The notes under the pieces are model-generated. The model worked only from the letters and a program-made list of their open reading frames with translations, ran no database searches and was not told the origin of the DNA. This document shows positions 1 to 7,748 of a DNA stretch of 30,597 nt, one piece after another. Each line of letters starts with the position of its first letter. Position 1 is the stretch's first letter. Origin of the DNA: a virus; the IMG/VR virus record IMGVR_UViG_3300024343_000074, positions 1-30,597 of that record; one strand, written 5' to 3'. The position numbers and the translations under genes are program-made.

Positions 1-1422
1 AACTAAGGACAATGTTGGAGCAGACGATGTTGATTCGTTAGTAATACTCTCTACCCCTACATTAGGGACGTTTAAGTGGTTATAACTTACTGTAGGTGCC
101 TTTTCGGTAGGTGCAACAAAGGTAGGATTAATCGGTAATACGATACCATTAACTTCGCCTTGTTTGAACGTTAGAGATTTTTGTTTCTCTAGATCTACGG
201 AAACATTTAACTCCTCTAAAAGAGAGAAGTCGTTTATTGGGACATTACCGGGAGATACTACAGGATTTTCTCCGTACAGAGTAGGAACCTTTACATAAAC
301 CTCGATCTGTTTTTTTCTTTTATCAATTCCAAAATTATGCTTAGATGCAGCAGTAATTATAGACTCTCTGTGGTTTTTAGTTATCTGAGAATCATCACCG
401 TAAGACTGCTGAAATTCTACTAGTACTCCGGATAAGTCTGAAAGTTGTTTATCTCTTTGTTGTATTAGGATCTGGAGAGGTGTGTCTCCGTTGTAGAATT
501 TCTGTAATCCTGCACTATCATCAATAATGTTAATATCAAAGATATTGTCCTTAAATACTTCTAACGCTCTTAGGCTAACGGAATCTCCTCGCCCACCTAA
601 GTTTGGATCGTAGTCGTACTTCCACACATCTCCGGGAGCTACAGTGCCAGAAATGGCTAAGTTAATAGGGTCTAATCCACTTGTTTGTGAGTCGTAGTAC
701 AAGCCATCACTAGTTAGAGTGTATTGACCTCTCTGAGACAAAGGAGGACCATACACAAGCCTAAACACTTCCTCATCTAATCCGGGATCGTCAGACCCTA
801 GTGTCGGCTCTAAGCTAGGATCTAGTCTCCTCTCCTCTAAAATATCGTTAATATCTGACAGAGAATCATCAATAGCGGCTAATAACTCTCTATGGAGATC
901 TGCTCTAGCGTTCATCGCTGGGCTAAAGGAAGCTCTTATGCTTTCCTCGGAAAGAGAAGATTTCGGTGGATTTAAAGAATCATGAAAGTCTTTTATACAC
1001 TTTAAAGCATCCGAAACATCGTCGGCTAAATCGCTTACCGCATCAAAGGCACCAGCTAGATCTGACAAGCTCGCCCCGAATCCGGGAAGATCTAACTCTA
1101 ACCAAGAGGTCCCCTGTTCTGTTGGAGTTTCAAAAAAACCACCCACATTAGCTACCCAAGCAGTGAATCTTTGTAACCAGTTTTGAGACTTCTCTGAACC
1201 ACCTATCATAGAAGCAGAGATTCCTCCTAGTATGGAGCTTGACAATTTACTTAATACTTGCTTACCTAGCTTTAACAGACACGGAGGTATTCCGTGCTGT
1301 TCTGCTAATGCTCCTACTGGGTCGCTAATAGTTTTAGATGCATCGTCTAGGAAATCACTAGCACCATCAATACCATCAACTGCTTTTCCTAAATCTCCAG
1401 AAATGCTTTCACTGCTTGCCAT
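1..1422 (-). CDS. Large virion/baseplate structural protein, C-terminus beyond window
   Basis: An open frame runs from an ATG at 1422 to the window edge, giving 474 codons without a stop, so the gene is truncated here by the window. A good ribosome site (GGAG, then ATTTAAAAA) precedes the ATG, and only 3 bases separate it from the spike gene stop. The protein starts MASSESISGDLG. Residues about 35-100 are helical and weakly hydrophobic, with the segment LGGISASMIGG. It then becomes acidic and charged (about 185-215, with LEERRLDP), followed by a part rich in G, Y and D with a YDPNLGGRGDS motif near residue 270. I do not recognise a family. Its place as last gene of the tape measure-hub-spike operon argues for a baseplate or wedge component. 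This is inference from position only. Confidence 0.75.
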   Translation of the reverse strand, partial: MASSESISGDLGKAVDGIDGASDFLDDASKTISDPVGALAEQHGIPPCLLKLGKQVLSKLSSSILGGISASMIGGSEKSQNWLQRFTAWVANVGGFFETPTEQGTSWLELDLPGFGASLSDLAGAFDAVSDLADDVSDALKCIKDFHDSLNPPKSSLSEESIRASFSPAMNARADLHRELLAAIDDSLSDINDILEERRLDPSLEPTLGSDDPGLDEEVFRLVYGPPLSQRGQYTLTSDGLYYDSQTSGLDPINLAISGTVAPGDVWKYDYDPNLGGRGDSVSLRALEVFKDNIFDINIIDDSAGLQKFYNGDTPLQILIQQRDKQLSDLSGVLVEFQQSYGDDSQITKNHRESIITAASKHNFGIDKRKKQIEVYVKVPTLYGENPVVSPGNVPINDFSLLEELNVSVDLEKQKSLTFKQGEVNGIVLPINPTFVAPTEKAPTVSYNHLNVPNVGVESITNESTSSAPTLSLV

Positions 1423-1425
1423 TTT

Positions 1426-2424
1426 TTAAATCTCCACACCTAAGTTTAAGTAGTTGTCTATCTCAGGTTTGCTTATTATAGGTAAAGAGTTTAGGTGTAT
1501 TTGAGTACCTTGAATATTTACGTTACCTGTAGCTTTTATATTTAGGTCCCCCATAGCTTCTAGGTCTAAATTACCACCAGACTTGATGCTTATCCTAGAA
1601 CCAAGACCTGCGGTTTCAAGATCTATAAGGTTTAGTACTCCCGTAGCTTTGTTTAAGCACTTAATGAATATTCTTCCTTGTGGACCTTTAGCAAATAGGT
1701 TAATATCATTAACTTCTGTCTGTAGGTTGATATTACCCTTTTGGGGATCGTAAGTAGTAACTCCTAGTATTGTCGGATTTCCTCCATTGTTAACTATGTT
1801 TATGTTATCTGCGTTGGGAAGATTTTCAATATGAATTCTACCTTCGTCGCTAAGAATATCAATATCATACTTCATTCTAAGAACAAAAGACCTGACTTTT
1901 CCAATAAGACTATTTATTGGCTTTGCCATCATCTTTAAGTAATCACCCAACCCGTTAGTTATAGCTACACCATCAATCTGAGGGGAGTCATTTAGTGTTA
2001 CCTTCTTCCCTGTAGCTGATTTAAGTTGGACTCCTATGTTTTGATAGTCTTTAGAAAACTCATCATTGATCACAAGTCCTGATCCCCTCTCACCCATGAA
2101 TGTCTTTTTCATAGGTACTCCCGAAGCTCTTCTTAGGTTTTTGTCTGTTCTACTTAATGAGGCATTGTCTACTACAGACTGTAGGTAGTAGTAAGTTCCT
2201 GACCCTCGAACCTTACAAATCAAAATTTCTGTACCAACTTGAGGAAAGGATACCATACCTCCTTCATTCCCAGTCCAATAAGGTGATGTGTACGTTACTG
2301 GAAAAGTCTCTCCTCGTAGTTGCATCTCACCTGTTTCTGGGTTTAGCTCTTTAAATCTAACATTTAAGGAAGTAGGCATACCTCCTTTACTATAAGGTAC
2401 TACTTCTGCTAATAATATATCCAT
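1426..2424 (-). CDS. Baseplate spike protein (gp5/gpV/VgrG-like, no lysozyme)
   Basis: A 332-residue protein whose N-terminal about 90 residues look like the OB-fold of phage spike proteins, with YWTGNEGGMVSFPQVGTEIL typical of the strand-turn region where the spike binds the hub. The C-terminal third is a run of short alternating repeats (GRIHIENL, NINLQTEV, GGNLDLEAMGDLNIKAT, GNVNIQGTQIHLN). These are the hallmark of the trimeric beta-prism needle in T4 gp5, P2 gpV and VgrG. No lysozyme domain lies between them, unlike T4 gp5. The start overlaps the end of the hub gene (TTTAAATG), which fits coupled translation of interacting partners. The protein should sit at the tip of the tail and pierce the outer membrane. 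The family is clear from the repeats. The exact subfamily is not. Confidence 0.8.
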   Translation of the reverse strand: MDILLAEVVPYSKGGMPTSLNVRFKELNPETGEMQLRGETFPVTYTSPYWTGNEGGMVSFPQVGTEILICKVRGSGTYYYLQSVVDNASLSRTDKNLRRASGVPMKKTFMGERGSGLVINDEFSKDYQNIGVQLKSATGKKVTLNDSPQIDGVAITNGLGDYLKMMAKPINSLIGKVRSFVLRMKYDIDILSDEGRIHIENLPNADNINIVNNGGNPTILGVTTYDPQKGNINLQTEVNDINLFAKGPQGRIFIKCLNKATGVLNLIDLETAGLGSRISIKSGGNLDLEAMGDLNIKATGNVNIQGTQIHLNSLPIISKPEIDNYLNLGVEI

Positions 2425-4500
2425 TTAAAAAAGACCGGGGTTAACTATGTTTTTCTGCTCTTCGCCTAAAACACCAAAAACATTTTCTGGTGTTATGATG
2501 TTCGGATTCTTAAGTATCTCTGTCTTAAGGTAGTCATTAAATATATTATATAGCCTCTCCTTGTCGGCATCACCGAATACTGACTCGTCTTCTAAGATAG
2601 CTTCAACATCCTCCTTATCGAGAATAGACATTAAAGTAAACGTTGATGTTAGTTCTTTTGAACTAATATTATGGCTATATCCTAATATTTGATAAGTGCC
2701 AGAATAAAAGGATGAGGCTAGCTTTTCTCCTTTACTTCTAAATATAGGAACCTCATTAAAGTTAAACTTTACTTTTTGTTCCAGTAACTTGTACCCACTA
2801 TATTGAAATAATGGCAAAGTTTCTACTGTAGCGTTTACATGCAATCTTTTAAACTTATCTAGTATTGCTGGAGTTAGCAAGTCTGAGGTTATCTCGTCTG
2901 AAGTTACTAATATTCTCTTGAGTCTTGTTTCCTCATCAGCTACAAAACCAGAAACTAATCCTTTGAGTACGTCCTTGACCGATCTCGATGACCCCTCACT
3001 AGTCTCTGTATTAATAAGTTCTAATATAGATTCTGGTCTTGTAGGATTAGACTTCTTTTCAAATTTATTTTTACGCAGATTACTTAATATACTTTCCTGA
3101 GCATCTCTAAGCATTGTCAAATAAGATTCATTACTAGTTATATCAAGTTTTGTTATAACGGAATCTGTAGCACCAAAAGAAAAAGACATCGTTTCCGGAA
3201 GATCTCTACCATTAACAAGTAAAGCTTTCCTAACTAGTTTGTTGTTTTTGTAATCTGATCCAAGATATTTTTCTACTACGGGACTTAAGGTGTGCTTTTT
3301 AGGTGCGCCTTGTTTTAGATATAAATGCCTAGCAATTAACTCACGGTCCCCTATAACTATGGTTGGCAGTATCTGTTTTGTTTCTTCATTAACCCTTAGT
3401 CTTTGGATGGGACCATACCCCTCCGGAGCGTCTTTGAACGCATCTTGCCAAGCTAGAAGTAAACTTTGATCTGTCTCCTCGAAAAAAACAATATCGGAAT
3501 CTTTATCTCCTAACTGCCTATACACACGATAAGCATGTACTCTTTCTTGTTCTGACTGACCCCCCAAAGGTGTATGTAAGGAATAAGTTACTAATTCCTC
3601 ACTAGAGGACTCGGTAGCGAAACCTTCTCTGTTTAACTCTATCTCAAACGCTAAGGGTTTGGTAAATTCTAATTCCAAAGTATCTATACTATGGCTAAAA
3701 TAAACTCCAAGATTAGCCAAAGACTCAACACCTGTTTCAAACTGACCTATAAGTTCTCGTTGTTTAGCAAAAACTTCATTAGAATTGTATAAGTTTATAT
3801 CCTGTGTACTATAAAATATTTCATCCCCAGTTAGGTCTGGTAAACCATTTAATTCATTTGGGAGAAATATATAATTTCTCCCAGAAGATGCCACCTTCTC
3901 TTGTTTTATGAAAGCATCTGCTATCATAATTTCAGAAAGAGTCTTCGACCCCGGATCACTCCCCTCAGCACTAATTAAAGAGGACCTATCTATCGACTTA
4001 ACACATGCTTTACTATCGAAATCCCAACCTATAACCTCCTTGTTATTGAAAGTTCTAAAAGCATTAATTTCCATACCTGATTCAAACGTTAACTTAAAAA
4101 CCCTACCTTCTGTAGGATTAAAATTAATTTCTGTTAAAGTAAGGAAGTTCGATCCAGACCAACCTTTTTGGTCGTAACCTACACCATACGCCAATAAGTA
4201 CCCGTCCCCTACAAAATCATCATAATTTGTTGATATTCCTTTAGCTAATGTTTGCTTAAAGGACCTAAGTTCAAACTCCTGATCAGGGTCTATAAATTCC
4301 AAGGATATTATAAACTTACCAGAGGACCCAACATCTCTAGTCTCGGAAAAACTAATTAGGTTCGACCCCGGACCATTTGAGAATACAAAGGTTTCTCCTG
4401 TATTATCACTTTTTAACTTACCCAGAGAGTATCTTCCAGAAAAGAAGTCCTCCATAGTTTTAGGGTTTTTAGTTAGTATTACGTTTGCGGTCGGTATCAT
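2425..4500 (-). CDS. Baseplate hub protein (gp27/gpD-like), large
   Basis: A 691-residue protein directly upstream of the spike gene, which is where hub proteins normally lie. The N-terminus has a beta-rich segment with ISLEFIDPDQEFE near residue 65-80, resembling the tube-like domains of hub proteins. Near the C-terminus (about residues 605-635) the stretch GTYQILGYSHNIS followed by a TSTFTLMSIL strand matches the signature of gpD/gp27-type hubs (H, small residue, then a T-rich strand). The protein is longer than P2 gpD or T4 gp27, so extra domains are likely in the middle. Its ATG overlaps the stop of the upstream gp53-like gene as ATGA. I infer a trimeric hub joining the tail tube to the spike. 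The family call rests on weak motifs plus gene order. Confidence 0.65.
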   Translation of the reverse strand: MIPTANVILTKNPKTMEDFFSGRYSLGKLKSDNTGETFVFSNGPGSNLISFSETRDVGSSGKFIISLEFIDPDQEFELRSFKQTLAKGISTNYDDFVGDGYLLAYGVGYDQKGWSGSNFLTLTEINFNPTEGRVFKLTFESGMEINAFRTFNNKEVIGWDFDSKACVKSIDRSSLISAEGSDPGSKTLSEIMIADAFIKQEKVASSGRNYIFLPNELNGLPDLTGDEIFYSTQDINLYNSNEVFAKQRELIGQFETGVESLANLGVYFSHSIDTLELEFTKPLAFEIELNREGFATESSSEELVTYSLHTPLGGQSEQERVHAYRVYRQLGDKDSDIVFFEETDQSLLLAWQDAFKDAPEGYGPIQRLRVNEETKQILPTIVIGDRELIARHLYLKQGAPKKHTLSPVVEKYLGSDYKNNKLVRKALLVNGRDLPETMSFSFGATDSVITKLDITSNESYLTMLRDAQESILSNLRKNKFEKKSNPTRPESILELINTETSEGSSRSVKDVLKGLVSGFVADEETRLKRILVTSDEITSDLLTPAILDKFKRLHVNATVETLPLFQYSGYKLLEQKVKFNFNEVPIFRSKGEKLASSFYSGTYQILGYSHNISSKELTSTFTLMSILDKEDVEAILEDESVFGDADKERLYNIFNDYLKTEILKNPNIITPENVFGVLGEEQKNIVNPGLF

Positions 4501-4793
4501 GAGATCTTAGGTATTTTTATCTTTCTATTTAAATAAAACCCTTCAAAAGGGTCTGTGATTCCGTTAGCATACATAAGAAGCCACATTAGATCAGAGGTGC
4601 CGTAGTAGACATTAGAGATTAGATCGGGTCTACCTTCGTATCCGTTAGGGATATACCCTATTTCATATTCGTAGTCTTCCGATAGTTTTTTAATTAGAGA
4701 AACAATAGACTCTTTATGTAAAGAGCTTGCGACTACTTTGTTATTATGTACAGAGGTTTTCTGAGTGTCTAAGTACTTATAGTTATTAGGCAT
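4497..4793 (-). CDS. Baseplate wedge protein, gp53-like
   Basis: A 98-residue protein ending in a compact module, GYEGRPDLISNVYYGTSDL followed by MWLLMYANGITDPFEGFYL. The pattern of R-P-D-L, a YYG turn, an aromatic/hydrophobic strand, then N-x-I-x-D-P-F is widespread in small phage baseplate proteins of the T4 gp53 / LysM-like type, which bridge wedge and hub. It lies between the tube/baseplate junction gene and the hub gene, with a 3-base gap upstream and an ATGA overlap downstream, so it is surely cotranslated with them. The N-terminal 35 residues are polar and variable. The ribosome site is weak (AAGTAAGAT). The fold assignment is by motif and context. A generic LysM-type tail protein is the alternative. 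Confidence 0.6.
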   Translation of the reverse strand: MPNNYKYLDTQKTSVHNNKVVASSLHKESIVSLIKKLSEDYEYEIGYIPNGYEGRPDLISNVYYGTSDLMWLLMYANGITDPFEGFYLNRKIKIPKIS

Positions 4794-4796
4794 ATC

Positions 4797-5615
4797 TTAC
4801 TTCAGTCCCCTAGGATCTGTAGACCCTGTTTTTATTACAGCTTCCCACCCAGCTAAGTTATCTCTTGTTGTGGCCTCACCTGCGGCGTAATCTCCTAGAT
4901 CTCCCATTCTGAATTCCTCTAAAGACATAGTTACATCTATCTTCCTAGGTAAGAGATTCTTCTTATCATAGCCAGCAAGGGGGTCACTAGTTATATTAAC
5001 GGAGGTTGCTATGCACGGTACGTCTTGAAACATAACTCCATGTGTCAATCTAATTATAGGAGGACCTAAGGATGGATCTTTAGCATTATTTGATACACAA
5101 GTTCTAATAGTATTTACCCAAAACATTACTGTATTTTGAACTGATAGATCTCTTGCTGTATCTGCTATTGAACTAAGTGCAGCAATACTTAAGTCTAATA
5201 AACTAAACGAATCAGTCTCGACATTAACTGCCTTAGCCGAATCGAGAAAACTAGGCGAATCAGGAGTATCTGTTGGGTCTGGAGGTGCTTTAGAGAATTC
5301 TTCTTTAGGATCTTCAATTTGTAAGTCTTTATAGTTTGTCCAACCAACATCATCAATGAGAGACTGTATATGGGGAAGGGTCATGGAAAAAGACAGACTT
5401 AACTTCCTAGAGTCTGCCCCTAAGTAAGCGTATAAGTCTGAAGATCTAGACACTACATTATACTTCTTCCATCTAGCGGACTTAGATTCATCTACTTTTA
5501 TATTCTCAAAAAAAGGAAGTCTTGAAATAGATATATTTCCACCACCTTTGTCGTAATGGAAAGATAATTTAGATCTATTATGTAAGTCTCTATTGTCTTC
5601 TGCTATAGTTTTCAT
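4797..5615 (-). CDS. Tail tube/baseplate junction protein
   Basis: A 272-residue protein. I place the start at the ATG at 5615, which forms a TAATG stop-start overlap with the tape-measure gene. A TTG 15 bases upstream would add five residues and is less likely. Residues about 40-85 (KVDESKSARWKKYNV, then RSSDLYAYLGADSRKLSLSF) match a pattern common in contractile-tail phages: an E-S-x-S-A-x-W segment, a small turn, then an R-x-L-x-L-S-F strand. The C-terminal part (RLTHGVMFQDVPCIATSV, then VTMSLEEFRMGDLGDY) is the second conserved block of that group. Such proteins cap the tube or start tube assembly on the baseplate and may carry LysM-like parts. The family is recognised only by pattern. 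Position between tape measure and gp53-like supports it. Confidence 0.55.
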   Translation of the reverse strand: MKTIAEDNRDLHNRSKLSFHYDKGGGNISISRLPFFENIKVDESKSARWKKYNVVSRSSDLYAYLGADSRKLSLSFSMTLPHIQSLIDDVGWTNYKDLQIEDPKEEFSKAPPDPTDTPDSPSFLDSAKAVNVETDSFSLLDLSIAALSSIADTARDLSVQNTVMFWVNTIRTCVSNNAKDPSLGPPIIRLTHGVMFQDVPCIATSVNITSDPLAGYDKKNLLPRKIDVTMSLEEFRMGDLGDYAAGEATTRDNLAGWEAVIKTGSTDPRGLK

Positions 5616-6877
5616 TATCTCATTACCCAATTAGTTCTAGGTGAGCTTAAGGCTTTAATATTTTGTTTAATATTATTAAAGTTATTATTACTAGTACCGT
5701 TCTCTGTTAACTGGTTAGTTTTATTTACACCATCAGCTATGTCTCTAAGAATTGAAGTATTAGGGTCTGTTTGATTTTTTTGAGGATTTAATTCTCTTTC
5801 GATTGTCACAGCAACCATAGATTTTGATTGAGTTCCTGTTTGAGTTCCTGTTTGAGTTCCTGCTTGAGTTCCTGCTTTCCCTTCTGGGTTAGTGATTGAT
5901 ACGTAGGTAGGATCCCCCGCATGGCCTCCAGTCATACTCTTAGCAAGTCCGTCACCAAAACGTGTAAGATCAAACGTCTCAGCTAGTTTATTACTCAGAG
6001 TGTTTCTTGAGTCTATCTCCTCTGTATTTATCTGTCTGGGTTTAGCCATTGCTATCTCAATAACCTTAGCTACTTCAGTAAGCTCCTTACTTCCAATTGA
6101 CGCAGAGATACCTGATCGTCCATAACCTGCTAAACCCTCCATGTTAAAACTATCGTAAAAGGATCCCCCTTTTTCAACTAGCCTCATTAATGTTTTTTGT
6201 GTTTCTTGTATAGACATATCCCCAGAAAACATCGCATTCACATCGTCAACCATACCTAACGCTGTTAATTGTTTAAGAGTATCGGCATCACTCTTGAATA
6301 ATTTGTTAACAAACTGGTTAACCATTCCTTTATCTTGGGCTCCCATGCCAGCAGTTATCTTTCCAACAGCCGCCACTAGGTTTCCATTAGTTTTTGCTCC
6401 AGAGGCTAAGAGTATAGGAAAACTTTCCTTTAGACCATCAAGACTACTAACCATCTTTTCCATAGAGACTCCATACCTCCTTGAAGTATCAAGCAAAGTA
6501 CTATCCAAACTTCCGATTTCTTGTGAATTCATCCCTAAAGAAAAACCTAAAGATTGGTTTAACTTATGTAGACCTTTTGTATCCTGCCCCAGTAGCTTCA
6601 TCTGGTTGACGACATGAGACATTTCTTCTATGTTGCCTTGGAAACCAGCGTCTAAGATCTCAAACCCTCCAGATAGCTTATCCTTGATAGTTCCTCCAAG
6701 ACCATCCATGCTACTTCCAAGCCTGTCCGTAGCAGTTGAGTAATTCATACCCAACGTCAAAGATGCCTTCTGAGCGTCATCATAGAAAGCTACGGACTCT
6801 GTAACAGCTTCAGTTAACTTACCCATCGCTCCTATACTCGCTTCAATAGCTAATGCTGCTACCATTGGTGCTACCAT
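5615..6877 (-). CDS. Tape-measure-like tail protein
   Basis: A 420-residue, mostly helical protein rich in A, G, S and T, with the scattered pattern seen in tape measures (AAVGKITAGMGAQDKGM, LKQLTALGMVDDVNAMFSG). The N-terminus is hydrophobic and small-residue rich (MVAPMVAALAIEASIGAMG), which may form a membrane-active segment. The C-terminal quarter is low complexity and polar: a GTQ tandem repeat around residues 335-348, then an N/Q/T-rich tail ending TNWVMR. If it is the tape measure, 420 residues at about 1.5 angstrom each implies a short tail near 60 nm. The gene has one of the strongest ribosome sites in the window (AGGGAGGAATAATT before ATG), fitting high expression. It is followed by the tube junction and baseplate genes, the usual order. 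Confidence 0.65.
   Translation of the reverse strand: MVAPMVAALAIEASIGAMGKLTEAVTESVAFYDDAQKASLTLGMNYSTATDRLGSSMDGLGGTIKDKLSGGFEILDAGFQGNIEEMSHVVNQMKLLGQDTKGLHKLNQSLGFSLGMNSQEIGSLDSTLLDTSRRYGVSMEKMVSSLDGLKESFPILLASGAKTNGNLVAAVGKITAGMGAQDKGMVNQFVNKLFKSDADTLKQLTALGMVDDVNAMFSGDMSIQETQKTLMRLVEKGGSFYDSFNMEGLAGYGRSGISASIGSKELTEVAKVIEIAMAKPRQINTEEIDSRNTLSNKLAETFDLTRFGDGLAKSMTGGHAGDPTYVSITNPEGKAGTQAGTQTGTQTGTQSKSMVAVTIERELNPQKNQTDPNTSILRDIADGVNKTNQLTENGTSNNNFNNIKQNIKALSSPRTNWVMR
5828..5875 (-). repeat. Four 12-bp tandem repeats coding GTQ-x
   Basis: Four head-to-tail copies of a 12-base unit (plus-strand TTGAGTTCCTG plus T or C) fill this stretch with only T/C changes. They encode G-T-Q with T or A in the fourth position, inside the tape-measure-like gene. 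Copy number of such an in-frame repeat can change by slippage without breaking the frame. Confidence 0.9.
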
Positions 6878-6879
6878 AA

Positions 6880-7266
6880 TTATTCCTCCCTATCCCTTGT
6901 ATCTACTTTGTAAATATTTCCTAAAACTTTAGACAGTATGTAAGTCCTGTACGAGTCCGTCTTAGTGTTGACTACATCTTTATATAGGTCCTCTAGTGTA
7001 GCTGGTGATAAACTGCCTGTTAGGGCAACTTTTGCAACCGTTAAGAGGAGATTTCCTGATCTACCGTCTCTTATGACTGGTTTTACTACTACGGCTAATT
7101 TCTGGCCCATATAATACTTTTTTCTATTATCTGGACGATAAGTGAAGATAAGTAGATCACCAACAAAGATACTACCCATACTCTTAGGGACTGGTGTAAC
7201 GTCAACTATTCGGTCTTTACCAACGGTGGCTAAAATATTTTTAACATTTTTTGAGAGAATGCTCAT
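6880..7266 (-). CDS. Small SH3-like tail-operon protein, first gene of unit
   Basis: A 128-residue protein. The part from residue 28 (KSMGSIFVGDLLIFTYRP, then YYMGQKLAVVVKPV) reads as a small beta-barrel: a G-D-L-hydrophobic-F-x-Y strand, a proline turn, and a second strand leading into a G-rich loop (RDGRSGNLLL). Similar short proteins precede the tape measure or baseplate genes in many T4-like phages, but no function is established that I can cite. The C-terminus (SYRTYILSKVLGNIYKVD) is probably a helix plus strand. It is first in the tail operon. A TATAATAG box lies only 8 bases before the ATG and there is no Shine-Dalgarno, so its mRNA is probably leaderless. The barrel reading is an inference. 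Confidence 0.6.
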   Translation of the reverse strand: MSILSKNVKNILATVGKDRIVDVTPVPKSMGSIFVGDLLIFTYRPDNRKKYYMGQKLAVVVKPVIRDGRSGNLLLTVAKVALTGSLSPATLEDLYKDVVNTKTDSYRTYILSKVLGNIYKVDTRDREE

Positions 7267-7460
7267 GGAAAAATCTATTATATAATAATTATTAGAGTAT
7301 GTTAGAAAATTCTTAATCTTCTCCTTAATAAGAAGTTAAGATATAAAGTAGAGTGTTTAGTCTTTACTTGTATTTAGTGTAGAGGGTAATAAATACTAAG
7401 TTAGTACTTAGTCTAATCTTTGCTAAGGATTCTATCTTCTCTTTTCTTTAGAAGAAATAT
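7267..7460. promoter_or_regulatory. Divergent intergenic region with promoter box and palindromes
   Basis: This 194-base AT-rich region is the longest gene-free stretch and separates the tail operon from a plus-strand small gene. I see a TATAATAG box on the minus strand (7275-7282), an imperfect hairpin CTTAA-CTTCT / AGAAG-TTAAG (7312-7340, 8-base loop, one bulge), a perfect palindrome ACTAAGT-TAGT-ACTTAGT (7395-7412) about 50 bases before the plus gene, and a TCTTCT/AGAAGA hairpin (7435-7455) that would cover the only Shine-Dalgarno-like bases of the plus gene. None has a clear U tract, so I read them as regulatory candidates and not terminators. Confidence 0.5.
7275..7282 (-). promoter_or_regulatory. 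TATAATAG promoter box for tail operon
   Basis: TATAATAG on the minus strand, ending 8 bases before the ATG of the first tail gene. The same octamer heads the gp26-like and terminase units. No TTGACA-like hexamer lies about 17 bases upstream, so a phage-specific late promoter, or an extended -10 type, is more likely than a standard host promoter. A start about 7 bases after the box would give an almost leaderless mRNA. Confidence 0.5.
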
Positions 7461-7748
7461 ATGTCAGACGGTACAAGTAGTGAGGTTATGGAGTTCATGG
7501 AACTATTAGACTTCACCTTCAGTAAGCAATTTATAGAGAAGTGGAGACACAGATATAGCGAAAAGATCCTGAAGCATTTTCAGGACAAGATGTTCCAGTC
7601 TGTAAGTAAACAGAAGCCTCTCAAACTGAAAGTACTCTTCAACCATCTTACTAAAAAGTGTAAGTATAGCGAAGAGTACGTTAGTAGTTTACTGCTAGCC
7701 ATAGACATTGATGTCTATAGACCGTTTATTGTTGGGACTATTTCTTAG
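7461..7748 (+). CDS. Small hypothetical protein
   Basis: A 95-residue protein, helical and basic in its middle (EKWRHRYSEKILKHFQDKM), with a C-terminal block KLKVLFNHLTKKCKYSEEYV followed by LLLAIDIDVYRPFIVG. The arrangement of a K-rich helix, then I-D-I-D-x-Y-R-P-F-I, recalls short uncharacterised proteins of T4-like phages, but I cannot name it. One cysteine only, no membrane segment. It stands alone on the plus strand and its last 11 bases overlap the 3' end of the convergent nuclease gene. Translation may be modest: the only upstream Shine-Dalgarno-like bases (AGAAGA) can pair with TCTTCT upstream. Its clean frame and dedicated upstream region support a real gene. Confidence 0.6.
   Translation: MSDGTSSEVMEFMELLDFTFSKQFIEKWRHRYSEKILKHFQDKMFQSVSKQKPLKLKVLFNHLTKKCKYSEEYVSSLLLAIDIDVYRPFIVGTIS

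Noticed and set aside
5616-5630. TTG start for the tube/baseplate junction gene
   Set aside because: The ATG at 5615 gives a TAATG overlap with the preceding stop, which is the more usual coupled start.
7695-7725. ATAGACAT / ATGTCTAT hairpin between convergent genes as a terminator
   Set aside because: The loop would be only two bases and no U tract follows in either direction.
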